The translations under genes and the position numbers were made by a program. Shown in pieces: positions 7,738 through 16,709 of a stretch of DNA of 64,000 nt (positions are counted from its first letter, which is position 1; each line of letters starts with the position of its first letter). The notes below the pieces were generated by a model. The model made no database searches. It had not been told where the DNA came from and saw nothing but the letters and a program-made list of their open reading frames with translations. Source of the stretch: Chryseotalea sp. WA131a (GTDB lineage: Bacteria > Bacteroidota > Bacteroidia > Cytophagales > Cyclobacteriaceae); contig CP073016.1 in the NCBI GenBank assembly GCA_025370075.1, forward strand, positions 62,001 through 126,000, written 5' to 3'.

Positions 7738-9465
7738 ATGAGCGAAGTGATTGAGATACCCAAGCGGCCTGCAAGAACTTTTTTACCAGAAAACTTCAGC
7801 GTTACCAATTGGTCGGATTTAAAACCCTATTTCGATAAATTGTTAGAGCAGCCCATTACTTCGGCTGCCGATTTGAAGACATGGCTTCAGCACCGCAGCG
7901 AACTAGAGTCCGTCATCAGCGAAGAAGGAGGCTGGCGCTACATCCGCATGACATGCTATACTGACAATGAAGATTACACCAAAAGTTACCAAGATTTTGT
8001 TCAGCAAATTCAGCCAGAGATTGCACCCTATTCAGATTCATTGAATAAAAAAGTGTTGGAGTCTGCATGCTTAAAAGACTTGGAGCATGAGTCGGGCTAT
8101 GGTATCATGATTCGCAATTTGAAAAAGGAAGTGGAGTTGTTTCGGGAAGAGAATATTCCGTTGGTGACCGAAATTACCACCGAAACGCAAAAGTATGCAG
8201 CAATCTCTGGTGCGATGATGGTGGAGCTAAACGGACAAGAGCTCACCCTCCAACAAGCGGGCGTTATTTTACAATCGACTGATAGATCCAAGCGAGAGGA
8301 AGTGTATCACAAAATATCTGAGCGAAGACGAACGGACAAAACGACCTTAGATGATTTGTTTACGAAACTGATTGGACTTCGCCATCAGGTTGCGTGCAAT
8401 GCTGATTTTGAAAACTTCCGCGATTATATGTTTAAAGCATACGGGCGTTTTGATTATACCCCAAAAGATTGTTTTGCGTTTCACGAAGCCATTGCATCAG
8501 AAGTGGTGCCGATTTTGAATGAACTGTCCATCGATAGAAAAGAAAAATTGAAGGTAAGTCAACTTCGCCCGTGGGACAAGGCTGTGGATGCCGAAGGGCG
8601 CGAGGCGCTCAAAGCATTTACCGATGGAAGCGACCTTACTGAAAAGTCGATTCAGTGTTTTCAAAAGTTAGATCCATACTTGGGCAATTGCCTTTCAGTG
8701 ATGAAAGAAATGGGGCACTTGGATTTGGAATCGCGGAAGGGAAAAGCTCCTGGCGGCTACAATTATCCTTTGGCGGAAATTGGCGTGCCGTTTATTTTCA
8801 TGAACGCCACCAGCACCATGCGCGACATGACGACTATCATGCACGAAGGCGGCCATGCAGTGCATAATTTCCTGACCAAAGACTTAGAACTCAACGATTT
8901 TAAGTCTCCCCCGATGGAAGTGGCCGAGTTGGCGTCCATGTCGATGGAATTAATTTCGATGGATCAGTGGCAAATTTTCTTTTCGAACGATGACGAACTA
9001 AAGCGAGCCAAGCGCGACCAACTGGAAGATATTATTGAGACTTTGCCATGGGTAGCCACGATTGACAAATTTCAACATTGGATTTACGAAAACCCTGCAC
9101 ACACCACCGAGCAACGCAAAGAAAACTGGAACCGAATATTTGACGAGTTTGCTGATACTGTTACCGATTGGAGCGGATTGCAAGAAGCCAAGGATTACTT
9201 ATGGCAAAAGCAGTTACACTTGTATGAAGTGCCATTCTACTACATTGAGTATGGCATGGCACAGTTGGGTGCTATTGCTGTATGGCGCAATTTCAAACAA
9301 AACAAAGCGAAGGGATTGGAAGGGTATATGAATGCGTTAAAGCTTGGTTACTTGAAATCAATACCAGAGATTTATCAAGCCGCGGGAGTCAAATTTGATT
9401 TTAGCAAGAGTTATATAGAGGAGTTGATGGAGTTTGTAAGGGCAGAGCTAAAAAAGCTTGATTAG
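7738..9465 (+). CDS. M3-family metallo-oligopeptidase (oligoendopeptidase F-like)
   Basis: A cytoplasmic zinc peptidase that trims oligopeptides. The zinc site HEGGH is at residues 369-373, within TTIMHEGGHAVHNFL, and a downstream Glu (in MEVAELASMSMELIS, about 25 residues on) provides the third ligand as in family M3. The length of 575 residues fits the M3 oligoendopeptidases. No signal peptide is seen. The tail motif YYIEYGMAQLGA is also typical of this family and carries the substrate-binding Tyr/His region. The gene is read away from the leftward block at 1.3-7.6 kb and is followed after 22 nt by a small unknown gene. Confidence 0.9.
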   Translation: MSEVIEIPKRPARTFLPENFSVTNWSDLKPYFDKLLEQPITSAADLKTWLQHRSELESVISEEGGWRYIRMTCYTDNEDYTKSYQDFVQQIQPEIAPYSDSLNKKVLESACLKDLEHESGYGIMIRNLKKEVELFREENIPLVTEITTETQKYAAISGAMMVELNGQELTLQQAGVILQSTDRSKREEVYHKISERRRTDKTTLDDLFTKLIGLRHQVACNADFENFRDYMFKAYGRFDYTPKDCFAFHEAIASEVVPILNELSIDRKEKLKVSQLRPWDKAVDAEGREALKAFTDGSDLTEKSIQCFQKLDPYLGNCLSVMKEMGHLDLESRKGKAPGGYNYPLAEIGVPFIFMNATSTMRDMTTIMHEGGHAVHNFLTKDLELNDFKSPPMEVAELASMSMELISMDQWQIFFSNDDELKRAKRDQLEDIIETLPWVATIDKFQHWIYENPAHTTEQRKENWNRIFDEFADTVTDWSGLQEAKDYLWQKQLHLYEVPFYYIEYGMAQLGAIAVWRNFKQNKAKGLEGYMNALKLGYLKSIPEIYQAAGVKFDFSKSYIEELMEFVRAELKKLD

Positions 9466-9487
9466 CATAAGTTTAATAGTTTAGTCG

Positions 9488-9907
9488 ATGGCAATGATTA
9501 AAGGCGAGTATAAAGTTGATACTGAGCGAATCCGCATTTTCTATAGGAAAGGTTTACTTAGAGCCATCAAAATTAGTGGGGCTGTTTGTTTGATTTTTAT
9601 TTCATCTATTCTATTAATAATTGAAGATGGGCGTGTAGTAAAGATAGGCAAGGGTTTAAGAACTGTAACTATTAATTACAGTGATATTGGCAGAGTAATT
9701 AAATTGTCAAACGGAATTGTAATTGTAAAACGAGGTTTTTGGCCAGTTTTTAACCTCTACTTTAGGTATAGTAGGGCTACAGATCCATTAACTTTTTTGA
9801 AGAATGTTATTTTTATCCCGATTATGATTCAAAATTATGAAAGAATCAAAGGATACTTTATAAACAAAGAATATCTTTTGTCAAGAGAGGATAAAAACCA
9901 AATTTGA
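9488..9907 (+). CDS. Hypothetical protein with one or two membrane segments
   Basis: I do not recognise this 139-residue protein. It has a hydrophobic segment at about 29-46 (SGAVCLIFISSILLII) followed by a beta-rich stretch (VVKIGKGLRTVTINYSDIG) that resembles bacterial PH-like membrane-associated domains, and a Lys/Arg/Glu-rich tail. The start could be 9488 or the second Met at 9494. The base composition is AT-rich relative to the M3 gene upstream. It may be co-transcribed with it (22-nt gap). Confidence 0.55.
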   Translation: MAMIKGEYKVDTERIRIFYRKGLLRAIKISGAVCLIFISSILLIIEDGRVVKIGKGLRTVTINYSDIGRVIKLSNGIVIVKRGFWPVFNLYFRYSRATDPLTFLKNVIFIPIMIQNYERIKGYFINKEYLLSREDKNQI

Positions 9908-9970
9908 GGAATTTTAGATGATTTAAAATGCTCAGGCGACTGCATAAGCAAGGAGAGGTCTTTAATTGAA

Positions 9971-10019
9971 TTCTTGTCTACTGCTTACTGCTAACTGGCT
10001 ACTGCCTACTCTTAACTAC
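9971..10019. repeat. Word-repeat tract at the 3' end of the MarR gene
   Basis: Made of words such as CTACTGCTTACTGCTAACTGG and ACTGCCTACTC. It reaches into the last codon and stop of the leftward MarR gene and belongs to the dispersed family. Confidence 0.6.
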
Positions 10020-10465
10020 CCTCTACTCTTATCCAATAACTGACTCAACTGCTCTGCCTCTTTTGCGCTCAGGTTCATCACATCGTTATCTGTCTGGTCC
10101 ATTTTTTTGTCGATTTCGGCAAGCAAATCAAGGCCAGATTGAGTAATGATAACATCGGCTGCTCGCTTGTCATTGGGGCACTGACTTTTTTCTATCAGTT
10201 TTTTGACAATCAGTCGATCCAATAGTCGGGAGACGTCCGAGTTTTTATCAATCATACGGTTTTTGATTTCGGCACCCGAAATTTTGGTCGGATGTTGTCC
10301 ACGTAAAATCCGGAGGATGTTGAATTGTTGGTTGGTTATGCGGTACGATTTAAAGAAGGCATTGTTTTTATCGATAAGCCAATTGGCTGTATAAAGCAGA
10401 TTGATGACTGCCTTTTGGTGGGCGTTACGAAATTTTGGTTGCTTTATTTCGTCTTCTATTTTCAT
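10016..10465 (-). CDS. MarR-family transcriptional regulator
   Basis: 149 residues with the MarR winged-helix pattern: ITNQQFNILRILRGQHP (helix 2-3), ISGAEIKNRMIDKNSDVSRLLDRLIVKKLIEKSQCPNDKRAADVIITQSGLDLL spans the recognition helix and the wing with its basic DKRA motif, shown here as a domain at about 60-110. MarR proteins bind palindromes as dimers, usually repressing neighbouring genes. Directly upstream on the same strand lies the YceI gene, separated by a strong terminator hairpin, and upstream of YceI is a 22-bp palindrome (11133-11154). The likely job is repression of yceI, relieved by an unknown signal. Confidence 0.85.
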   Translation of the reverse strand: MKIEDEIKQPKFRNAHQKAVINLLYTANWLIDKNNAFFKSYRITNQQFNILRILRGQHPTKISGAEIKNRMIDKNSDVSRLLDRLIVKKLIEKSQCPNDKRAADVIITQSGLDLLAEIDKKMDQTDNDVMNLSAKEAEQLSQLLDKSRG

Positions 10466-10470
10466 TTCCT

Positions 10471-10504
10471 AAAAAAAATCCACGGCTAAAAGATAGCCGT
10501 GGAT
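10471..10504 (-). terminator. Intrinsic terminator after yceI (bidirectional look)
   Basis: An 11-bp perfect stem, ATCCACGGCTA (10478-10488) with TAGCCGTGGAT (10494-10504), a 5-nt loop, and a run of eight A at 10471-10478 that reads as U on the minus strand. It lies 20 nt beyond the yceI stop and separates yceI from the MarR gene. Confidence 0.9.
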
Positions 10505-10523
10505 CTATTTTGTTTTATTTCGA

Positions 10524-11093
10524 TTAGTCTTTTGTAAACTCTGCGTTAGCTGTGATAACCACTTCTTCACTTAACATTGCACTGCCATATTTTGCTCCGA
10601 AATTGAAATCAGATCTTTTAATTGTTCCTGAAACTTTAAAGCCCGCCACTGTCTTTTTGTTATAGGGGTGAGCTACAGGGCCATTTACTACCACATCTAA
10701 AGTTACCGGCTTGGTTACACCGTGCATAGTAAGGTCGCCAGCCAATTTGTATTTTTTTCCGTCAACTTTAGTTAAAGATTTACTTTTGAAAGTAAGGTTT
10801 CCGAATTTCGGTGCATCAAAGAAATCCTCATTCTTTAAATGCTTATCACGGTTTTCGTTGTTGGTATTAACGCTATTTACGTCTGCAGAAAATTCCACTA
10901 CTGCATCACTGAAATCTTCTTTTGCCGATGTTAGTTTTGCATCGAACGAGTTAAATGAACCCTCTACATCAGAGATCAATAGGTGGGTAATGCTAAATCC
11001 AACTTTTGCGTGAGCTTTATCAAGCGTCCAGGTTTGTGCCATTGCGGTGCTCGCTACGAACAGGGCAATGATTAGAGTATTTAATTTTTTCAT
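10524..11093 (-). CDS. Periplasmic YceI-family lipid-binding protein
   Basis: YceI proteins are lipocalin-like barrels that bind polyisoprenoid or other amphiphilic molecules in the periplasm. Seen: a signal peptide ending TAMA/Q, the start motif WTLDKAHAKVGFSITHLLISDVEG, then DVNSVNTNNENRDKHLKNEDFFD and the signature GDLTMHGVTKPVTLDV. The start is set at 11093 (MKKLNTLIIALF) rather than 7 codons upstream because it gives a normal signal peptide. Expression is probably under the MarR protein encoded just downstream, through the palindrome 40 nt upstream of the start; a terminator follows the gene. Confidence 0.92.
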   Translation of the reverse strand: MKKLNTLIIALFVASTAMAQTWTLDKAHAKVGFSITHLLISDVEGSFNSFDAKLTSAKEDFSDAVVEFSADVNSVNTNNENRDKHLKNEDFFDAPKFGNLTFKSKSLTKVDGKKYKLAGDLTMHGVTKPVTLDVVVNGPVAHPYNKKTVAGFKVSGTIKRSDFNFGAKYGSAMLSEEVVITANAEFTKD

Positions 11094-11132
11094 AGTTATT
11101 TGATTTTTGTGCAATGATAAACGAAGTTGATA

Positions 11133-11154
11133 AATATATGTTTAAACATATATT
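11133..11154. promoter_or_regulatory. 22-bp perfect palindrome, candidate MarR operator upstream of yceI
   Basis: The half site AATATATGTTT is followed directly by its exact reverse complement, centred at 11143/11144. It lies 40-61 nt upstream of the yceI start and 32 nt from the stop of the DUF5916 gene, so it falls in the expected promoter region. Length and symmetry fit a MarR dimer site; binding is inferred. Confidence 0.65.
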
Positions 11155-11185
11155 ATTTTTTTGTTAACATACTGATTATCAATAA

Positions 11186-13411
11186 CTATAAATTTAGCCA
11201 ATAAGTAAACTTAAGAACAATGGCCCTAAGTTTTGGCTGCCAACTTTGGTATTGAACACCATCTTTGAACTCATCGCTAGCGAAATAATTATCGGTGTAA
11301 GAGATAAAAAGATCGGAAACGGGTCTAAAGCGCCACTGCAACCTTGAGTTAATATTGATGTTATTAATCTGATTATTATACTGCACAAATGTTGTCCAGA
11401 ATAAGCTACGCGAAAAAGTAAAGTCAAAGCGAGGGCCAATCAAAATAAGGTCAGCGCTTTTGTAAGGTGCCGGCAAGTTTATCTTGTTATAACTAAAATT
11501 GAGCGAAAGCACAGCATAGGGTTGCGCACGATAGTTAAGGGTGCCCACCAAATTCAATCGTGTTCCATTAAAGTATTCTCCTGAACGAGTAGAGAGATCA
11601 AAAAATAATTTCTTGCGAGCATCCGAAGTGAAATTAGCGACAATTACTTTGTTGGTATAATCAGTTCCCTTTTCTAATTCAAGTCCTTTGGTGTTGGTAG
11701 GGTCGAAAGCCGAAAATAAGTACACATACTCTTGCCGAAGCCGAATACTGAATTGGGCAGTATTTTGAAATCGGATTCGGTACATGAAGTTAAAATCGTA
11801 GTCTGTAGTACCATACTTTTTGTTTCCAATCACATCAAAATCCAAACCAGGGCCGTGGCTATTGACTACTTTTGATTTTGGATAGAAGTTATACCAAATG
11901 GTGGGAGCCAATCGGAGATAATCTTTTCTACGCGCGAATCCAACCTCAGGATTGTAATTCGCACCAATGTTCATAGCCGTTCCAGAGATATCCCAGCGAA
12001 GGGTATTGTAGGCGAGCCTTGTCGACATTGCAAATGCAGAGTCAGTTTGTTCGTTACTTATTGACCTGTGATAATAAAACTTCCCATTCCAACGGTTGTC
12101 TTTACTCGCCAGGTTATAATCAAGGCCAATAACCCGGTTGTATTTTTGTGGACTGATTAAGAAATCGCCTTTGACGGAGTCTTGAAAGGCTTGTTTGTTA
12201 ATGAAAATCATTCCAATGTTTGATCGGGCAAAAACTTTGCGTTGAAAGGTAGCAACAGTGTAATTGGTGGATGGAAGCTTGTTTGCCTTATCCTCGCCTC
12301 CCTGCATTGAAAGCAAGCCTACACGCAAATTGTTGTTTACCTTACCACTGAGCCGCGCACCAAAATAGATTGGATTTTCAATGTTCTGCCCGGTGTTCTG
12401 ATCGCGCGTAACTCCAATCCTACGGGAGAAGAAGGGCCGCATCCCTTCTCCACCAAAATCAGAAAACAGGTCTGCGTTTTCTAAGAAAAATTGCCTTCGC
12501 TCGGGAAAGAAAATTTCAAAGCGATCCAAGTTTGTTACCTGCTGATCGACTTCTACTTGAGAAAAATCTGGATTAACAGTGAGGTCTAAGTTTAGCGCTG
12601 GGCCGATGGCAACCTTTGCATCACCGCCAATAGCACTTGCTTGGTCAGGTGGTTTCCCCACTACAAAATCTTGGTTGTTGCGCGTGGCCAAATAGGGAAT
12701 GATCGAAACATTTCTTCCGGGCTTATCTAAGGGCTTGTCCCAAATTAACTGCCGCATAAATGCCAATGCAATCAACGGAAAATTTCGAGGGATTGGAGAC
12801 CATGTTGACCGTTCGGCATTTTGGCTATCAATACGATAAAAATTGATGTTCCATGAGCTTAGCCCATCTTTATACCGAATTGATTGGAATGGAATCGCGA
12901 ACTCGCATACCCAGCGGTCTTCCAACATCTGGGCTTCCGAAAACCATTTGTTATCCCAATTCAACGACAGGTCACTTTGGTTGGTGCTGCCCCCGTTGGC
13001 GACTAAGCCTTCGCGCTGCACCCCAAACGGATTGATACCAAATTGAAACGAGTTGGTATTGTCTTTAAACGTATCGAACTGCACCACAAACGAGTCGTTG
13101 GCTTCGCCTCGAAAATCTCTGCGCAGCGAGGGGGTCACATATTTGCGTGGCCCCAAATTGTGCATGGTAGCGAACACATAGATGAAATTTTCATCGTAGG
13201 TCATGCGCACTTCCGTTTGTGATTTGGCATACGAAGAATCGAACGGAAAAAACTGCTTGAACTTGGTGGCCACTTCCGAATCTTTCCACACGGCCTCATT
13301 CATCTCCGCATCGATGGTCATTTTTTCGCTTGTCTTTTTAATGTGCAGGCCTGGCAATTGTGCCGAAGAAACCAATGAGCAAAAAAGAAAGCCGATCAGT
13401 AGATATTTCAC
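11186..13411 (-). CDS. DUF5916 protein: CBM9-like N-terminal domain plus outer-membrane beta-barrel region
   Basis: 741 residues with a signal peptide (LIGFLFCSLVSSA/Q). Residues about 20-210 form a carbohydrate-binding family 9-like domain (KMTIDAEMNEAVWKDSE, then DSFVVQFDTFKDNTNSFQFGINPFG), and the rest is the DUF5916 region, rich in alternating aromatic beta strands, with NPDFSQVEVDQQVTNLDRFE, FFPERRQFFLENADLF and FFSRRIG, and a terminal strand KFTYWLNL. This architecture is widespread in Bacteroidota; the role is unproven, probably an outer-membrane protein that binds a glycan or other ligand. The left window edge carries the end of a similar protein. Confidence 0.88.
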   Translation of the reverse strand: MKYLLIGFLFCSLVSSAQLPGLHIKKTSEKMTIDAEMNEAVWKDSEVATKFKQFFPFDSSYAKSQTEVRMTYDENFIYVFATMHNLGPRKYVTPSLRRDFRGEANDSFVVQFDTFKDNTNSFQFGINPFGVQREGLVANGGSTNQSDLSLNWDNKWFSEAQMLEDRWVCEFAIPFQSIRYKDGLSSWNINFYRIDSQNAERSTWSPIPRNFPLIALAFMRQLIWDKPLDKPGRNVSIIPYLATRNNQDFVVGKPPDQASAIGGDAKVAIGPALNLDLTVNPDFSQVEVDQQVTNLDRFEIFFPERRQFFLENADLFSDFGGEGMRPFFSRRIGVTRDQNTGQNIENPIYFGARLSGKVNNNLRVGLLSMQGGEDKANKLPSTNYTVATFQRKVFARSNIGMIFINKQAFQDSVKGDFLISPQKYNRVIGLDYNLASKDNRWNGKFYYHRSISNEQTDSAFAMSTRLAYNTLRWDISGTAMNIGANYNPEVGFARRKDYLRLAPTIWYNFYPKSKVVNSHGPGLDFDVIGNKKYGTTDYDFNFMYRIRFQNTAQFSIRLRQEYVYLFSAFDPTNTKGLELEKGTDYTNKVIVANFTSDARKKLFFDLSTRSGEYFNGTRLNLVGTLNYRAQPYAVLSLNFSYNKINLPAPYKSADLILIGPRFDFTFSRSLFWTTFVQYNNQINNININSRLQWRFRPVSDLFISYTDNYFASDEFKDGVQYQSWQPKLRAIVLKFTYWLNL

Positions 13412-13505
13412 AAATTCGAATGACTACGAATCTACAAAAGTGCTAAAAAAGAATTTGTGCAAGGAATGAATTTGATAGAAGGGTGATTTTTAATGTGGTA
13501 CGCAG

Positions 13506-13961
13506 CTACTTTACGCGTCCCCGTCCTGCCTCCATCACCGCATAATCGCGAGCTATCTGAAATGAATCTGAAGCTAAGTGCTCAGCGGCAGGGCCTGTTT
13601 GTTCAGGTACAAACCCACCTTCGCTGGCCCACCATTTTTTCGCATTCTCGCGAGCCACGGTTTTGTCTACTTCAAAGTAGTTGATGATGGAATCAGAAAC
13701 TATCCACGGCTTGGCAATGGTGGCATATTTATCAAAAATCATGGACCGCATTTGCGTGCCGCTCGGTTGGTTCTTAAAATGTGAAACTGTGTACGACATG
13801 GTTTCGGGTTCGGTCATCACCATGTCCCAATACTTTTTAGATGTAATCACATCTTTGGTCGTCAATAAATAGCCAAATCCATTTTCAATGGGTTCTTTGG
13901 TAATCTGGCAAGTGGCCTTTAATTCTTTCTTTTTTTTACCAAACAATGACATCAGTGACAT
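13506..13961 (-). CDS. Hypothetical protein, 151 residues
   Basis: I do not recognise the family. The protein starts MSLMSLFGKKKKELKATCQITKEPI and has a CxxxxxPI-like opening reminiscent of a short zinc-ribbon-like start, but no second cysteine pair is visible, so this is not a zinc ribbon. No signal peptide or membrane segment. A second in-frame ATG four residues on is also possible. The sequence is mixed alpha/beta with WW near 110 (AKKWWASEGGF). It stands alone between the DUF5916 and thioredoxin-like genes, all leftward, with gaps of about 100 nt. Confidence 0.65.
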   Translation of the reverse strand: MSLMSLFGKKKKELKATCQITKEPIENGFGYLLTTKDVITSKKYWDMVMTEPETMSYTVSHFKNQPSGTQMRSMIFDKYATIAKPWIVSDSIINYFEVDKTVARENAKKWWASEGGFVPEQTGPAAEHLASDSFQIARDYAVMEAGRGRVK

Positions 13962-14075
13962 GGGTAGTAGGTTTTATCTAGTAGATACTCCAAAGTAACC
14001 AAATAGTTGCACTAAAGGATGTAAAAAGTTGTAACGAATGACATTAAATGTTACTATAAAGCCTTGAAGTGTAGA

Positions 14076-15518
14076 TTACGACCCCTTACCCTGGGCCTTT
14101 TTCAACTTCTCAATTTTCTCATGTTTGCTCAAAAACTCATCCAATTGCTTTACCGGCAGTTTTTTGGCAATGATTTTCTTTTTGTCATCTAAAATGTAAA
14201 TGGTAGGCGTGGTTTCGGCATGATAGAGCTTCATATAATGCTCTTTAATATAGGTGCGAGGCCCGTTTACGGTAATCCAAGGGGTTTTAAATTCTTTGAT
14301 AAAGTTCTTCATTTTAGCCAAAGAACTATCCTGTGCTACAGCAAACACTTCAAAATTGTATTTTGCTTTGCTCTTGGTGTAAAACTCTACCAGCTTGGGT
14401 GTTTCTTCTCGGCAGTGGCCACAATCCGGATCAAAGATGTATAAAATGGTGTACTTATTTTTGATGTCATACATCGAGCGTGGCTGCAGGTTTTGATCTT
14501 GCATGATCAGATTGGCACCCGTGCGGCCAATCATGCTTGAACGGATTTTATCGGCATGATCTTTTAAATTTTTCTTCACAGGCGAGGTAATCCAAAAATC
14601 CATTTCGCCAGAAGCATAATATTTGTCATACAGGTTGACAAACACTTCATCGAGTCCCATAATTTCGGGCTGTTGGTACATTACCATACAGTTGTAGATA
14701 AAGTATTTGTAGGTCTCTTGATTTTTTTTGGTAATCGCTGCCAATTGGTTGATCACTTTGGTGATGGTATCGGGGGCGGGCAAAAAGAGTTTTTCTAAGT
14801 ATTCTTTTACTTTTTCTTGATAAAAAGGGCTAGGCATACGGATGAGTGCATCATCAGCTAAATCGAAGTTATCAAAGAAGTGCTGACGGTAATATTTCAA
14901 TTGAAAAGTGGAGTCTATGCTGCCATCGGCTTTTTTAGGTGGGGCGGGAACATCGATTTGTTTGGTGGCTTTCAATAAACGGGCAGTAAGAGAAGTGGGG
15001 TGCTTTTCAATGACGGCCGATTGATACGCCATTACCTTATCATTGATTTTAGAAAATTCTTCGCGGGCTGCTTTTTTCTGTTCATCTTTAAGTAGGCTAT
15101 CTTGAAGGATTTTGATAAAGGGCTCTGCTTCTTGCCTTCGGTCACCCAGAAATAGCAGGTTATCAAAGTACAGTTTATTGTCTTCATCATTTTTAACCAC
15201 CATATTTTTGATGTAATCATCAGCGTTGGTCTCTAAAGCAAAGAAGGTATTTTTCCCGACTACAAAATCAAACAGCTTCGTTTTGTTCAATACCAAAAAG
15301 TAAACGCCTTGCGCCAATGGTTTTTTGCCATCAAAAACAAACTGCCCACCTTTTACTTGGGCAGTATCACGCAGGTGCGTGCTTTCTCCATAATAATTGC
15401 CCAAATAGGCCGTGGTATCTTTCCAACCCTTTATCTTAAACTCGATTTTGTATAAATTCTGCGCGTAACCGACACTTGAAAAAGCAATTAACAGAGACAT
15501 GAATGCACTTCTTCTCAT
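14076..15518 (-). CDS. Secreted thioredoxin-like protein with DUF4369/DUF5106-type N-terminus
   Basis: A periplasmic thiol-disulfide protein of the TlpA/ResA type. Seen: signal peptide (MRRSAFMSLLIAFSSVGYA/Q), an N-terminal beta domain (IEFKIKGWKDTTAYLGNYYG) like DUF4369, a helical middle region like DUF5106 and a C-terminal thioredoxin fold with the active site FDPDCGHCREETP (C-G-H-C) and the cis-proline region TTPTIYILD. The start at 15518 is preferred over one 7 codons upstream because it begins the signal peptide. Redox partner and substrate are unknown. It is divergent from miaA. Confidence 0.85.
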   Translation of the reverse strand: MRRSAFMSLLIAFSSVGYAQNLYKIEFKIKGWKDTTAYLGNYYGESTHLRDTAQVKGGQFVFDGKKPLAQGVYFLVLNKTKLFDFVVGKNTFFALETNADDYIKNMVVKNDEDNKLYFDNLLFLGDRRQEAEPFIKILQDSLLKDEQKKAAREEFSKINDKVMAYQSAVIEKHPTSLTARLLKATKQIDVPAPPKKADGSIDSTFQLKYYRQHFFDNFDLADDALIRMPSPFYQEKVKEYLEKLFLPAPDTITKVINQLAAITKKNQETYKYFIYNCMVMYQQPEIMGLDEVFVNLYDKYYASGEMDFWITSPVKKNLKDHADKIRSSMIGRTGANLIMQDQNLQPRSMYDIKNKYTILYIFDPDCGHCREETPKLVEFYTKSKAKYNFEVFAVAQDSSLAKMKNFIKEFKTPWITVNGPRTYIKEHYMKLYHAETTPTIYILDDKKKIIAKKLPVKQLDEFLSKHEKIEKLKKAQGKGS

Positions 15519-15631
15519 AATTTTCAGATTAACGTACAAATTTCAGCAATAAGTTGATTCAATACAATCGCAATTAATAGGCCAAGATAGGGGGTGGTAA
15601 CAGATAAAATTCTTAATGGTTTGTTAATTTA

Positions 15632-15639
15632 TATTTTTG
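15632..15639 (+). promoter_or_regulatory. -7 promoter box TATTTTTG running into the miaA start
   Basis: TATTTTTG fits TAnnTTTG. With a start of transcription about 5 nt downstream, RNA would begin at about 15644, at the GTG at 15643. The TTG at 15637 would lie inside the promoter. No TTG is visible at the -33 spacing, so support is partial. Confidence 0.45.
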
Positions 15640-15642
15640 TGT

Positions 15643-16539
15643 GTGCAGAACAGAAAGTTGATTGTTATCGTTGGTCCCACTGCCGTGGGTAAAACCGCTT
15701 TGGCCATTCGCGTGGCTAAACAGTTGAAAACGGAAATTCTATCGGCCGACTCAAGGCAAATTTATAAAGAGTTGGAAATTGGTACAGCCAAACCTACCGC
15801 AGCTGAGTTGGCCGAGGTGAGTCACCATTTTATCAATTCACATTCTATTCAAGAGACTTTCAACGCAGCCAATTTTGGAATACAAGCATCAAAATTATTG
15901 GAAGAACTGTTTCATCAGCATGAATATGTAGTGGTATGTGGAGGTTCAGGATTGTACATAAAAGGATTGTTAGAAGGGTTTGATGAGATGCCGCAAATGC
16001 AGAATGGAGTAAGGGAAAAAATTATTCACGCATATCAGCAAAACGGGTTGGCTTGGCTCCAAGATCAAGTAAAGAAACTGGATCCTGCTTATTTTGAAAT
16101 CGTAGATGTACAAAATCCGCAGCGGTTGATGCGCGCATTGGAGGTGATTGAATCAACGGACAAACCATTTACGGCTTGGCAGCTAAAATCTAAGAGAATA
16201 TTGCCCTATCAGGTGATCAAGATCGGCTTAGAATTGGAGCGAGATCAGTTGTATGCCCGGATTGATGCCCGGATGGATGCCATGATTGAGGGTGGGTTGT
16301 TTGAAGAGGCAGCCAAATTTTATCCGCAAAAGCAATTGAATGCATTGCAGACGGTTGGCTATAAAGAGATCTTTGATTTTATGGATGGATTGTATGATAA
16401 GGCAGAAGCAGTCCGGTTATTGAAAAGAAATTCAAGGCACTATGCGAAGCGACAACTTACTTGGTTTAAACGCGATGAGGAAATTAAATGGTTTGGTTCT
16501 GCTGATGCTGCTTGGGAGTTCTTGGTAAGTGGTAACTAG
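15643..16539 (+). CDS. miaA: tRNA dimethylallyltransferase
   Basis: Transfers a dimethylallyl group to A37 of tRNAs that read UNN codons. Seen: P-loop IVGPTAVGKTAL near the start, SADSRQIYKELEIGTAKP (DSRQ substrate motif), GGSGLYIKGLLEG, NPQRLMRALEVIE, and a C-terminal RNSRHYAKRQLTWFKRD motif. About 300 residues, usual for MiaA. There is no ATG start: the choices are TTG at 15637 or GTG at 15643; GTG is preferred because the -7 box covers the TTG. The last codons (SGN-stop) already lie in a word-repeat tract, so the C-terminus may have been trimmed or replaced by repeat DNA. Divergent from the thioredoxin-like gene. Confidence 0.92.
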   Translation: MQNRKLIVIVGPTAVGKTALAIRVAKQLKTEILSADSRQIYKELEIGTAKPTAAELAEVSHHFINSHSIQETFNAANFGIQASKLLEELFHQHEYVVVCGGSGLYIKGLLEGFDEMPQMQNGVREKIIHAYQQNGLAWLQDQVKKLDPAYFEIVDVQNPQRLMRALEVIESTDKPFTAWQLKSKRILPYQVIKIGLELERDQLYARIDARMDAMIEGGLFEEAAKFYPQKQLNALQTVGYKEIFDFMDGLYDKAEAVRLLKRNSRHYAKRQLTWFKRDEEIKWFGSADAAWEFLVSGN

Positions 16540-16680
16540 TAAGTGGTGGTTGGTAAGTGGTATTCGGTCATCGGTATTCAGTTTTCAGTTTTCAGTTTAG
16601 TGGTAGGTAGGCCGCGTAACGTACTCCTTAATCCTTACTACTATCTCCTAACTCCAAATATTCTGACTTCTGACTTCTTT
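16525..16680. repeat. Long word-repeat tract between miaA and the glycan cluster
   Basis: Begins inside the last miaA codons with GGTAAGTGGTAACTAGTAAG, continues with GGTTGGTAAGTGGTATTCGG (the reverse complement of words found at 29160-29198 and 44840-44878), then TTTTCAGTTTTCAG and TTCTGACTTCTGACTTC. No gene is visible in this 170-nt gap. Confidence 0.75.
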
Positions 16681-16709
16681 TTAACAACTTTGAGATTCTA
16701 ATTATTCAC

